64,000 nt of DNA from Granulosicoccus sp045106195 (GTDB lineage: Bacteria; Pseudomonadota; Gammaproteobacteria; Granulosicoccales; Granulosicoccaceae): assembly GCA_045106195.1 (NCBI GenBank), contig JBGCEH010000058.1:48676-112675 (forward strand), read 5' to 3'. Below are positions 29,494-37,871 of the stretch, in pieces. How positions within the stretch are numbered: position 1 is the first letter of the stretch; each line of letters starts with the position of its first letter. The notes beneath the pieces were generated by a model. The model saw nothing but the letters and a program-made list of their open reading frames with translations. It did no database searches and was not told the DNA's origin. The translations under genes were made by a program, and so were the position numbers.

Positions 29494-29748
29494 CTAGGCG
29501 GTGGGACAACCTTCCACGTTTTCAATATCCTTCCAGTAAGGGGTATTAGTAGACATGGCACATGTCACAAGTTTTGCGGTTCCACCGATGCGGACACACT
29601 CCACTGTACCCAGATCACGCATAGCCCCCCCGGGAGCGCGGCATTTGCAATCAGGAGCTTTTTGCTGAGCAAAAAGTGAAAAACTGAAAAGAACACCCGA
29701 AAAGCACATTACCGCTACAAGACCAACACGAATATTAGCTTGAGTCAT
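29494..29748 (-). CDS. Small exported cysteine-containing protein
   Basis: 84 residues. The start is well supported: AAGGAG lies seven bases upstream of the ATG. An N-terminal signal (VGLVAVMCFSGVLFSFSLFAQQ) precedes a ~55-residue mature part with five cysteines (CKC, EC, TC, GC), suggesting disulfides or metal binding in the periplasm. An imperfect hairpin (29758-29787) abuts the ribosome binding site. I recognise no family. Neighbours give no functional clue. Confidence 0.75.
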   Translation of the reverse strand: MTQANIRVGLVAVMCFSGVLFSFSLFAQQKAPDCKCRAPGGAMRDLGTVECVRIGGTAKLVTCAMSTNTPYWKDIENVEGCPTA

Positions 29749-29757
29749 AAAAGCTCC

Positions 29758-29787
29758 TTTGGTCTCTCATACGTTCGAGATACCAAA
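29758..29787 (-). promoter_or_regulatory. Inverted repeat next to the Shine-Dalgarno of the small exported protein
   Basis: TTTGGT(C)TCTC - 8 bases - GAGA(T)ACCAAA forms a stem of 6+4 pairs with one mismatch. On the mRNA its 3' arm (ACCAAA) runs directly into GGAGC of the ribosome binding site. It may be a protein operator or a translational control hairpin. Confidence 0.45.
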
Positions 29788-29913
29788 CGCACAGGAGACT
29801 AAAAACACTCTGGTTCATCACTGTATCCAGAATCGTGTGCTGACGCAAATATGAATGGGTCCATGACGGCTGTGGCCACCCGGTAGAACACCGTCATAAG
29901 GTATCCTGTTCCC

Positions 29914-30090
29914 ATGAGTAACATACTTCCTTTTAAAAAGACGCCGGCAGTTCGACGAAGCACGTTATGCCAGAACAATCACCACAAATGGCAAACTGAA
30001 AAGCAGTCAAGATTCGATGTCAAGCAAGGTAAATTGGTTACTATTGATACCTGCAGTCGCTGCGGTAAAAAGCGTCATCGCTTATCATGA
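29914..30090 (+). CDS. Small conserved protein with CxxC zinc-ribbon-like ends
   Basis: 58 residues (MSNILPFKKTP... to ...CGKKRHRLS). Basic, no signal peptide. Cys19 followed by HHKW and a C-terminal CSRCGKK (Cys47, Cys50) suggest a small zinc ribbon. The run FDVKQGKLVT is one I remember from short conserved hypothetical proteins in gammaproteobacteria, which is the main support that this short frame is real; the ribosome binding site is weak (AAGG about 13 bases upstream). Function unknown. Confidence 0.7.
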   Translation: MSNILPFKKTPAVRRSTLCQNNHHKWQTEKQSRFDVKQGKLVTIDTCSRCGKKRHRLS

Positions 30091-30159
30091 TGATAAAAAC
30101 AACTTATCCTCACCGACACTCTAGACACTACATTACGCACATGGCTGAACTCAGCTGAC

Positions 30160-30363
30160 CTACCACTTACGGTTAAAGTACCTGTGCAGTGCGTAAGGCC
30201 AGAGAAAGACAGTAAACAAAGCTTCCCACGCGATATATTTGATCAATTGGCGGAGTGTCCGCGTCAACTCCTTCTGCTCCGGCGGCCGAAACATGAATAC
30301 CAGCAATGCAGGTATCGTCCCCATAAGGTACATCACGACAAGCATGTGCAGAAAATCATCCAT
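30160..30363 (-). CDS. Small membrane protein
   Basis: About 67 residues from the ATG 30361-30363 (a GTG at 30453 would add 30 and overlap the end of the DUF3612 gene by 44 bases). Two hydrophobic helices (LHMLVVMYLMGTIPALLVFMF and IAWEALFTVFLWPYAL) flank a charged loop PPEQKELTRTLRQL. It follows the DUF3612 regulator on the same strand and may be cotranscribed. No family recognised. Confidence 0.55.
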   Translation of the reverse strand: MDDFLHMLVVMYLMGTIPALLVFMFRPPEQKELTRTLRQLIKYIAWEALFTVFLWPYALHRYFNRKW

Positions 30364-30409
30364 GCGACATTTTAGTGCCCGTACTTCTGCCTGCGGTGAT
30401 GGAGCCGAC

Positions 30410-31933
30410 TCATCGGCTTCGAGAGTGACAGCTGGGTGAACGCGGGCATGCACCGCTACGAGGACATATCATTCGCGCAGGTTTCTCGATACCTCTGTTC
30501 AACCACTCGATGTTCAGCAACTTTGCCGTCTGCTGTAACTCCTTGCGAATTGATGCCGGGATATCGACTGAACCGCGATTATCGATACAGGCTTTCTTCA
30601 GGCTACTGGCGATCGTTGCCGCATCAGCACCTTGTGCCTCCAAAGCAGGATTAACATCAATACCAGCACAAAGGACATGGTTGCTGCCGGACATGTCATT
30701 GACCCTGACCGACTCACAACAGAAAATTCTGGGTTCAGAGCCAACATCCATGACAGACACTTGAGAGCTGCTTTGTTCAAGATCAGCATCAATCATTCGG
30801 AACACAGCCCAATGCTGACAGGGATCCTGAACCATCCGCATATTGCCCCAGGGCAAAGGTATACCGTTACCTCGATAAACTGCCAGCAACTTGCCCGGTG
30901 GATAGGCATCAAAATAGTGCCAGTGAGGGTAAGACGACACGACGGTCATTCGCCGCATCACAACCGATGTTGTCACGCCCAGCATATCTCCAATGGTGAC
31001 ATCATGCGCACGTTGCTCAAGCAAACGCCTGAACGCCACCTTGGGACACAACAACGCCCCGGCAAAGAAGCTGCACTCGAAATCACGCCAGGCGTGTACG
31101 ATATCTTGTGAATCGATGGCACTTGAAGTTTCCCAATCCAGTGCATCACGCGTATCCGGACTCACGACCGGTGCAGGTCCGGTGACAGCAACACTCTTTA
31201 CACCATCACCGTCATGCAATACCTTGTGGCCGATGTACAGGGCCAAATCGTACTTTAACCGATCGGGCTGTGACTGCATAAGCTTGTTGACATGGATGGT
31301 TGACGGCGATTCAAAAAATGATCTGACGACTGATTGCTCACCGCGACTGACAGGCGCAAGGGCGTTTTTGGGTGGCTTGGTAAACCATTTTATCTGCAGG
31401 CCCATACTGGTACAGATATCCATCAAGGCATCCAGGCTCAATGGCATCTGCTTATGGCCCACACTTTCTGCTGCACGCTCAAGTTCCGGAAAATGGTTTT
31501 GATTGTTCTCCTGATGTGCGCGAATAAGCAAGTGCGCAAACTGTCGCCCCGACACACCGGTCTGAGACAACATCTCCGGGATTGCATTCTGCAGGATGTC
31601 TTTGGAAAACAGGAATCCCGGCTCGAGAGACATACCACGCATCCCCCCGCGACTGCCCTTGTCCGGAACAATGGCGGCCTCATCCGGAACATTGTCCAAA
31701 AACCAGCTCAGCTCCTTCTGGAAAACTTCGGCAATGACGGTCAGCATTTTCGAACTGGGATGTCGCTTACCTCGCTCGATCATCGACAAGTAAGACACTG
31801 ACGGTGCTGATTCGGCATCCAGTTTCACGCATCGAGCCGACAGATCGTCCATCGTCAGGTTATTGCGCTTGCGCAAATTCCTGATCTTGGTGCCCAGAAA
31901 ATGAGCATTTCGTATGACTGACGCAGTTGCCAT
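30410..31933 (-). CDS. XRE-family regulator with DUF3612 / IrrE-like domain
   Basis: 507 residues. The N-terminal helix-turn-helix (about 10-80) reads HFLGTKIRNLRKRNNLTMDD and YLSMIERGKRHPSSKMLTVI. The following ~400 residues match my memory of the DUF3612 family: RGGMRGMSLEPGFLFSKDIL and GRQFAHLLIRAHQENNQNHF. A segment near WRDFECSFFAGALLCPK resembles the IrrE/ImmA region of short-chain-fatty-acid regulators. Relatives in Vibrio-like genomes often sit beside glyoxylate-cycle genes; none are here. Direct repeats just upstream of the start (31964-31989) may be its own operator. Function as an acyl-CoA or metabolic sensor is inference. Confidence 0.85.
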   Translation of the reverse strand: MATASVIRNAHFLGTKIRNLRKRNNLTMDDLSARCVKLDAESAPSVSYLSMIERGKRHPSSKMLTVIAEVFQKELSWFLDNVPDEAAIVPDKGSRGGMRGMSLEPGFLFSKDILQNAIPEMLSQTGVSGRQFAHLLIRAHQENNQNHFPELERAAESVGHKQMPLSLDALMDICTSMGLQIKWFTKPPKNALAPVSRGEQSVVRSFFESPSTIHVNKLMQSQPDRLKYDLALYIGHKVLHDGDGVKSVAVTGPAPVVSPDTRDALDWETSSAIDSQDIVHAWRDFECSFFAGALLCPKVAFRRLLEQRAHDVTIGDMLGVTTSVVMRRMTVVSSYPHWHYFDAYPPGKLLAVYRGNGIPLPWGNMRMVQDPCQHWAVFRMIDADLEQSSSQVSVMDVGSEPRIFCCESVRVNDMSGSNHVLCAGIDVNPALEAQGADAATIASSLKKACIDNRGSVDIPASIRKELQQTAKLLNIEWLNRGIEKPARMICPRSGACPRSPSCHSRSR

Positions 31934-31963
31934 GATGAATGTGCCCTATTGTGAAATCAGAAG

Positions 31964-31989
31964 TGTCAAATTCTAGCTGTAAAATTCTA
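31964..31989. promoter_or_regulatory. Direct repeat TGT[C/A]AAATTCTA upstream of the DUF3612 regulator
   Basis: Two 12-bp copies (31964-31975 and 31978-31989) differ at one base and start 14 bp apart, about 30-55 bp upstream of the regulator's start codon. Position suggests an autoregulatory site or promoter-overlapping repeat. Confidence 0.4.
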
Positions 31990-32160
31990 TTCTAATTTAC
32001 ATTGCTCTGTCGAAAGACCCGACAATCCCTCACAGGGTGAGTTGCCAGTCTCCGAATTTTTCGTATTGCGCACCACACGAGCTTTTTTACGGGTATAGCG
32101 AACCGGCCACGCGCTCTGGATGGTCTTGTCGACACAAGAATGCTCAGACAGGATGTATCT

Positions 32161-32856
32161 TTAATGTGACTTTGCCTTCACCAGCTTGAGAAACTCGGAC
32201 CGGTATGCCCGCCGGTACAACACCAGAACGACCCACACCGTGGCCGACATGAATAACCAGGCATTGAGAAACCACGTAAAAGCGGCCAGCGCAAAGAAAT
32301 AGGCATTCAGACCGGTGGTAAAATGCTTGGCTGCCAGCGAATGCAGTAACGACAATTTCTTTGCATAAAGTGCCAGTGCGGGATCATCAGCATCCAGTTG
32401 AGGCACCGCGCCCATCATGATAAGAAAGTAATTATACAAACGGTAGCTCCATGCAAACTTGAAGAACGCCATCACGAAAATGAATGCAATAAGAAGTATC
32501 TTGAGTTCCCACTGGACTGCATTGCTGGTTGCGGACAAAGGTAGCATCTGCAATATCTCTACACCCCGATCAGCAGCGCCTAATCCCGCGACCAAACCGC
32601 CAAGCAACAATACGGTGGTCGATGCAAAGAACAACACGCCCTGCTGCAATCCGTTCTGAATGATGGCATCGATGGGCGAATCACCTCGCACAACCACATT
32701 CATCATCCATCGTTCACGCATTTCAGTCATCGTCGCAGAAATGGTTAGCTTGCGCCAACGTGAGACGTAAGTGACATAGTAATGACCGATCCAGCAAGCA
32801 CAAAAGAGTGCGAGCGCCAGTACATCGATCAATGTAAATCCGTAGGGAATGTGCAT
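32161..32856 (-). CDS. DUF599 family membrane protein
   Basis: 231 residues with five hydrophobic helices (about 7-27, 70-92, 110-133, 185-200, 205-222). The segment YVSRWRKLTISATMTEMRERWMM and the later WSYRLYNYFLIMMGAVPQ are typical of DUF599, a conserved inner-membrane family of unknown function. It stands alone, 227 bp upstream of the DUF3612 regulator on the same strand. Nothing in the context suggests a role. Confidence 0.85.
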   Translation of the reverse strand: MHIPYGFTLIDVLALALFCACWIGHYYVTYVSRWRKLTISATMTEMRERWMMNVVVRGDSPIDAIIQNGLQQGVLFFASTTVLLLGGLVAGLGAADRGVEILQMLPLSATSNAVQWELKILLIAFIFVMAFFKFAWSYRLYNYFLIMMGAVPQLDADDPALALYAKKLSLLHSLAAKHFTTGLNAYFFALAAFTWFLNAWLFMSATVWVVLVLYRRAYRSEFLKLVKAKSH

Positions 32857-33397
32857 GAGCCGGCATATGCGAAATGGTGGAAAAAGAACGCCCCCTAGTC
32901 GGAACCGTTAAAGGCTGTACTGTACACCGATTCGAAAAAAACTGAGGATTGCAGCAGTATTGACAAGATGAACGATAGACTCTGAAAAGCGCTCAATGTA
33001 GTGAGCGTTAAAGCGAATTGACTGACTCCAACAGGCTATGGGCATAAGGTTTTGATACTACGACGGTAAGAGACAATACCAGCAGGCTTGGCCGAAACGT
33101 TACGAGAACATGTCAGCCCTGCCATAGAGCGGTCTTTTGTCAAAGACCTGACATCCGTATCTGTTTGAACACCCGTACAAGTATTCGGTAACGTTGAGCT
33201 GCTCGAATCCACCCACTCGTAGTCGTCCTGCCAATTGATAACATTACTTATAACCTGCGAGAAGCATGAGAAACAGGGTGACATCGCTTTTACACGTTAC
33301 ACTTGCTCGGCGGGTGCTATTCTGAAAGGATTAAAGGCGCTACCTTTGCAACCTTTTTGATTCGAACCTGAAAGTGCTCTCGAACTGATAAAAAGTT
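32857..33397. other. 540 bp intergenic stretch with a hairpin
   Basis: Separates the DUF599 gene from the bacteriophytochrome gene. CGCTCA-ATGTAG-TGAGCG (32990-33007) is a perfect 6-bp stem; read on the minus strand it is followed by CTTTTC. An 82-codon minus-strand frame (33036-33284) ends just before it, with five cysteines but no family resemblance and no clear ribosome binding site; I do not call it a gene. The bphP promoter should be near the right end. Confidence 0.5.
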
Positions 33398-35626
33398 ATG
33401 ACATGTTCCAAATCCTTGTCTGCCTATTTCAAGAACACGGATCCGGTTACTTTGGACAACTGCGATCGTGAACAAATACATCTATCAGATGCAATACAAC
33501 CGATCGGAGCGCTGCTGGTCGTAGAGCCGGAATCGAGCAGGGTGATTGCAGCATCCGAGAATGCGGCTAGCCTGTTGAACCTTGGGGCTCAGGACATTTT
33601 TTCATTAAGCATCGGCGATATCAGCGCAGATATCAAGGACCAGATTGCAGCACTAACCAATGAGGCCCTGGTTATTCACGAGGTCCTCGACTTTGAATAT
33701 GATCATGATGGAATTCAATACGACGTTGTTACACACCTGCACAGTAATAAAAGGATTATAGAATTTCTGCCGAACAACAGTCCTTCAGCACAAAGCGCCC
33801 GACACAACATGCGCCTGTGCAACAAAACGTGTACTCGTATTTTCCAGTCACACAGCTTCGACGACGGCATGCAAATAGCGGTTGACGCGATCCGAGACCT
33901 AACCGGATTTAGCCGCGCGAAAATCTACAGGTTTCTACCCGACTGGTCAGGCGAGACAATCGCGGAAAGTGGCGATGGGCAACTCGAATCCTATCTGGGC
34001 TTGCACTTTCCGGCGACCGATATTCCACAGCAAGTACGACGTATAATGTCAATGGTTCCGTATCGGGCCATTGGTACCAACAGCGATGATGCGATACCCA
34101 TTGTGGTGGCAAAAGAGCCAGAGGAGACACTTGACCTGACCTGGTCATTGCTCAGATCAGTGTCAACCATGCACACAGCGTACATACGCAATATGGGAGT
34201 TGGCGCGACGTTCTCCTGTTCTCTGATGCATCAGGACAATCTTTGGGGTCTGATTGCCTGTCACCACAATGAGGAACGACTGCTGCCATTTGATAGCTGG
34301 GGTCTGGTACAGGAAATCAGCACAGCCTTGATGCTTCGGTACGATCAACAGCAACGAACAGACGTATCAGACATGATTTACAAATTGCGCTTGATAGAAA
34401 ATCAGTTTGCCTCTGAAGTTCGTAAACGTGGCGATGTGGAATCGGTGGTCGGCATGTTGATTCCTACACTGCAAAAATTTCTTGGCGCCGACGGCTTTGC
34501 GTTTCAATACGGTACAAACTTGCATATGTCAGGGTCAACGCCACCCAAAGAGTTTGTATCCGAGCTGATTAAATGGTCGATGTCACAGTCCAATCCTCAA
34601 GATCAGTTCCAGACCTGTGAGCTGCACAAACTCTGGGGGCCTGCCAAAGCACATCTCGACACTGCCTGTGGTGTTCTGATACAACCGATCACGGTTCACC
34701 GTGTCTGTCAACTCATCTGGTTTCGTGGGCCAATATCAAAGCACGTGGAATGGGCAGGAAATCCAACCAAAGAGCTGGTACAGAGCACGAACATCTCCGA
34801 ACAGAACCTGCAACCTCGATCATCATTCAAGCGGTGGGTAGTCGAGCACAGTGAACAAAGTACGCCCTGGAAGGAGTCGGAACTGGAGAGTGCCCGTGAA
34901 ATATTCAAGGAATTTCTGGATATTATCGCCTCCCAGGTACTACTGAAAGAAGAGAACGACTCGCTTCGAAGCTTTACCGCAAATGCGGCACACGATATTC
35001 GTGCACCGCTACGTGGCATTACCATGGCCCTGGAAGCGATGGATGACGACAATTTTGATGAACAGGCAGTTAGAGAGACTCATGAAATAGCACAAAAATC
35101 AGCTATGCGTCTTACTGAACTGACCGCCGCCCTTCTCGACCTTGCACTGATTACCGAACAAGAGCATGAGATTGTATCAACCGACATGAACTCGGTTATG
35201 AGGTCGGTAACTGAACTGCTGGTTCGAGACATTTCCGACTCCAACGCCATTGTTGAAATCGATCAGCTCCCGACAATCCACTCGAACGGTGGGCTGCTGA
35301 CGCGCTTGTTTCTCAACATGGTATCCAATGCAATGAAGTACGCGCATCCTGACAGGACGCCAAACATCAGGATACGCCGCGAAACCGATGAGGATGATTG
35401 TGTGGTCATTTCAGTGTCTGACAACGGCATAGGCATTGATCACGACAAGGCCGAAACGATATTCAAACCCTTGCTGAGACTTCATACATCGGAGAAGATC
35501 GAAGGCACGGGTCTGGGGCTGACCATTTGTAAAAAAGTACTGGAAATACTGAAAGGATCAATTCGTCTGGACAAAGACTACAAGAACGGTTCGTGCTTTT
35601 TGATAACCTTATCTAAACAGATATGA
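33398..35626 (+). CDS. bphP: Bacteriophytochrome histidine kinase
   Basis: 742 residues: PAS (~20-125), GAF (~140-310), PHY (~330-500) and histidine kinase (~520-740). Cys22 lies where biliverdin is attached in bacteriophytochromes. GAF motifs HFPATDIP (Asp208), His259 and WGLIACHH (His290) surround the chromophore. The PHY tongue PRxSF motif is present (PRSSF, 473-477). The kinase has the H-box AHDIRAPLRG (His532), N-box MVSNAMKYA, DNGIG and GTGLGL, so it should be active. It senses red/far-red light. Its stop overlaps the heme oxygenase start by four bases. No response regulator follows, so the partner must be encoded elsewhere. Confidence 0.95.
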   Translation: MTCSKSLSAYFKNTDPVTLDNCDREQIHLSDAIQPIGALLVVEPESSRVIAASENAASLLNLGAQDIFSLSIGDISADIKDQIAALTNEALVIHEVLDFEYDHDGIQYDVVTHLHSNKRIIEFLPNNSPSAQSARHNMRLCNKTCTRIFQSHSFDDGMQIAVDAIRDLTGFSRAKIYRFLPDWSGETIAESGDGQLESYLGLHFPATDIPQQVRRIMSMVPYRAIGTNSDDAIPIVVAKEPEETLDLTWSLLRSVSTMHTAYIRNMGVGATFSCSLMHQDNLWGLIACHHNEERLLPFDSWGLVQEISTALMLRYDQQQRTDVSDMIYKLRLIENQFASEVRKRGDVESVVGMLIPTLQKFLGADGFAFQYGTNLHMSGSTPPKEFVSELIKWSMSQSNPQDQFQTCELHKLWGPAKAHLDTACGVLIQPITVHRVCQLIWFRGPISKHVEWAGNPTKELVQSTNISEQNLQPRSSFKRWVVEHSEQSTPWKESELESAREIFKEFLDIIASQVLLKEENDSLRSFTANAAHDIRAPLRGITMALEAMDDDNFDEQAVRETHEIAQKSAMRLTELTAALLDLALITEQEHEIVSTDMNSVMRSVTELLVRDISDSNAIVEIDQLPTIHSNGGLLTRLFLNMVSNAMKYAHPDRTPNIRIRRETDEDDCVVISVSDNGIGIDHDKAETIFKPLLRLHTSEKIEGTGLGLTICKKVLEILKGSIRLDKDYKNGSCFLITLSKQI

Positions 35627-36234
35627 GTTCGTGTCACACTAAACACAGATCGATCAGGCAAGCCTTGGCTGATCAAACGCGCGCGGCCCACGAAGAGCTC
35701 CACCACCATAGCTGGATTGGTTGCCTGATGAGCCCGACCTTGACGCCAGATCAATACCATCGTGTTTTAGGTGCCTACCTTCAGTTCTACAGGCATATAG
35801 AGTCAGAACGAGACAATCTCCGCGAATTCGACAATTTGAATTTAAGGCAAGCTATCAAGCATCTTGAATCTGACACCGCAGAGAGGGAGCATGTCATTGA
35901 TCTCTCACTGACATGCAGCAGTGTAAAGTTGGACACGGCAAACACCGCACTGGGAGCACTCTATGTTTTACACGGTGCACGGTTTGGAGCTGCACTGATC
36001 AACAAACAGGTGTCAGTCACGTTGCCCGGAATATCCAGACAATTTTTGCAACATTCAACCCCCGTTGCGCAGTGGCGCGAGCTAATTTCAGCCATCGAAT
36101 CCCTGGTGACAAACGATGTTGCGCAGCGCGACCTGTTTTCTGGTGCTGACCTGACATTTACTGCGTTTGGCAAGAGTGTTACCGAATATTGTGAGTCTAC
36201 AAATAAGCATGTCGCCGAACAGGCAAGCTTCTAG
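35623..36234 (+). CDS. bphO: Heme oxygenase supplying biliverdin to the phytochrome
   Basis: 203 residues, the usual length of soluble bacterial heme oxygenases. The proximal heme ligand is likely His23 in TRAAHEEL. The distal helix motif, usually LYVLEGSTLGG in BphO-like enzymes, reads LYVLHGARFGA here, so the Glu and Ser/Thr are changed although the helix is recognisable. The enzyme opens heme to biliverdin, the chromophore of the preceding phytochrome. The ATGA overlap with bphP indicates translational coupling; the order bphP-bphO is the reverse of the common bphO-bphP. Its stop is only four bases from the convergent hpxW stop. Confidence 0.88.
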   Translation: MSSCHTKHRSIRQALADQTRAAHEELHHHSWIGCLMSPTLTPDQYHRVLGAYLQFYRHIESERDNLREFDNLNLRQAIKHLESDTAEREHVIDLSLTCSSVKLDTANTALGALYVLHGARFGAALINKQVSVTLPGISRQFLQHSTPVAQWRELISAIESLVTNDVAQRDLFSGADLTFTAFGKSVTEYCESTNKHVAEQASF

Positions 36235-36238
36235 CTCC

Positions 36239-37831
36239 TTAAAATCCGACAGCACTTCCATCACTTCGCGGATCAGCCGCAGCCTCAATCAGGCCGTTCG
36301 GGTGATGTACAAGCGCACCTGCATGCCCCATGATTTCCTCGTAGCTGCCAACAATTTCAACATCATGCCCCATGGCTTTCAGCTCTTCGTAAACTTCGGG
36401 GGCAAAACGATCCTCCATCCGCAGATTGGTAGACTCACTACCCCAGGTACGACCCAACAACCAGCGCGGTGAAGTTATCGAGTTTTGAAGCGATTGCTCT
36501 TGCATCACATGACGAGTGAATACCATAGCCTGAGTCTGTGGCTGTCCTTCTCCACCCATCGTGCCATAGGACATCACCCGTCCATCACTCAATACCGCAA
36601 GAGCAGGCTGGATCGTGTGGAAAGGGCGCCGGTGTGGCATTAACGCATTGTGATGATCTGTATCCAGTGAAAAACTGATTCCGCGATTCTGCCAGGTCAC
36701 GCCAGTGGATGGAAGAATCACACCCGAACCAAACTCCCAGTAAACGCTCTGGATAAAACTGACCGCACGGCCTGCGCTATCTATCGCACCCAGCCAGACA
36801 GTATCACCACCAGTTGCAGCATCAGGCCAGGGAGCGGCCTGCTTAGGGTTGACCTGAGCTGCCAAGGCATCAAGGTGTGACGAATCCAGATAGTCGGTGG
36901 CAGGCGTTTTCATATAAGCGGGATCGGTGACGTATTTATCCCGAACCCGAAAGGCGCACTTGGTTGCCTCGACCAGTGAATGCACATAGGCGCTGGATTC
37001 AGCTTGAGCGACTTCAAGCCGATCGTGCACACCAAGAAGTAGCAGAGATGCCAGACCTTGCGTGGGAGGCGGCAAATTATAAAGTTCATGGCCACCCACA
37101 TGTGCACGCAAGGGCTCAACCCACAAAGCCTTATGTCGGTTGAAATCGTCAATACGCAGCGGACTACCCGATGACTCAAGTTCTTGTGCCATCGCGTTCG
37201 CAAGGTCGCCGCGATAGAAGTCATCGAGGCCTGCGTGAACCAACTGTTGCAAGGTGTCCGCGACCTTTGTCTGACAAAGCCGGTCGTTTTCCTGTAAGGC
37301 CTGTCCACAAGGCAGATAACAATCTGCATAGCCTGGTTGCGCCTCCAGTTGTTCACGCTTGCCGGCAATGTTGTTTGCCAGAGTCTGGGTCACAGCAACA
37401 CCCTCGCGCGCGTAGTGAATAGCGTCTTCAAGCAATCGCGCCAGTGGCAGGCGACCACCGAGTTGCTGCTGGCTGTATTCATGCGCAGCTTGCCAGCCGG
37501 ATACCGCACCCGCCATGGTCAGCGCGGCCAACGGGCCTCGATCAGGGATCGCCGCATAGCCTTTCTCTCGATAGAACCCCTGAGTTGCCTGAGCGGCTGC
37601 TGCGCCGCAGGCATCAATACCGGTTACCGGTTTGCCGGGAGTGTGCAGCAACCAGAAATTGTCACCGCCCAGATTATTCATATGGGGATAGACAATCGCG
37701 ATGGTGCTGGCAGCGGCAATCATCGCCTCTACCGCATTGCCACCTTCCTGTAACACCCGCAAGCCAGCTTGTGATGCCAGATGGTGAGGCGCTACCATCA
37801 TCCCGTTGTAACTGCGTTTTGTTTGGAGCAT
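36239..37831 (-). CDS. hpxW: Oxamate amidohydrolase (gamma-glutamyltransferase family, HpxW-like)
   Basis: 530 residues from the ATG 37829-37831 (a GTG at 37882 overlapping the previous stop would add 17). The protein belongs to the Ntn-hydrolase gamma-glutamyltransferase family: early GMMVAPHHLASQAGLRVLQ and GGNAVEAMIAAA, and a catalytic threonine expected at the TGGDTVWLGAIDSAG junction, where the precursor self-cleaves. No export signal is seen, unlike classical Ggt. In Klebsiella, HpxW hydrolyses oxamate to oxalate and ammonia. The operon upstream makes oxamate, which strongly supports this role over glutathione hydrolysis. Confidence 0.85.
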   Translation of the reverse strand: MLQTKRSYNGMMVAPHHLASQAGLRVLQEGGNAVEAMIAAASTIAIVYPHMNNLGGDNFWLLHTPGKPVTGIDACGAAAAQATQGFYREKGYAAIPDRGPLAALTMAGAVSGWQAAHEYSQQQLGGRLPLARLLEDAIHYAREGVAVTQTLANNIAGKREQLEAQPGYADCYLPCGQALQENDRLCQTKVADTLQQLVHAGLDDFYRGDLANAMAQELESSGSPLRIDDFNRHKALWVEPLRAHVGGHELYNLPPPTQGLASLLLLGVHDRLEVAQAESSAYVHSLVEATKCAFRVRDKYVTDPAYMKTPATDYLDSSHLDALAAQVNPKQAAPWPDAATGGDTVWLGAIDSAGRAVSFIQSVYWEFGSGVILPSTGVTWQNRGISFSLDTDHHNALMPHRRPFHTIQPALAVLSDGRVMSYGTMGGEGQPQTQAMVFTRHVMQEQSLQNSITSPRWLLGRTWGSESTNLRMEDRFAPEVYEELKAMGHDVEIVGSYEEIMGHAGALVHHPNGLIEAAADPRSDGSAVGF

Positions 37832-37871
37832 CAGATTTTTTTCGGTAGATTTAAATTTTTTAAAAAAGACG

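Noticed and set aside
33036..33284. 82-codon minus-strand frame with several cysteines upstream of bphP
   Set aside because: Composition is not protein-like beyond the cysteines, no ribosome binding site, no recognised motif; the hairpin after its stop is the only support.
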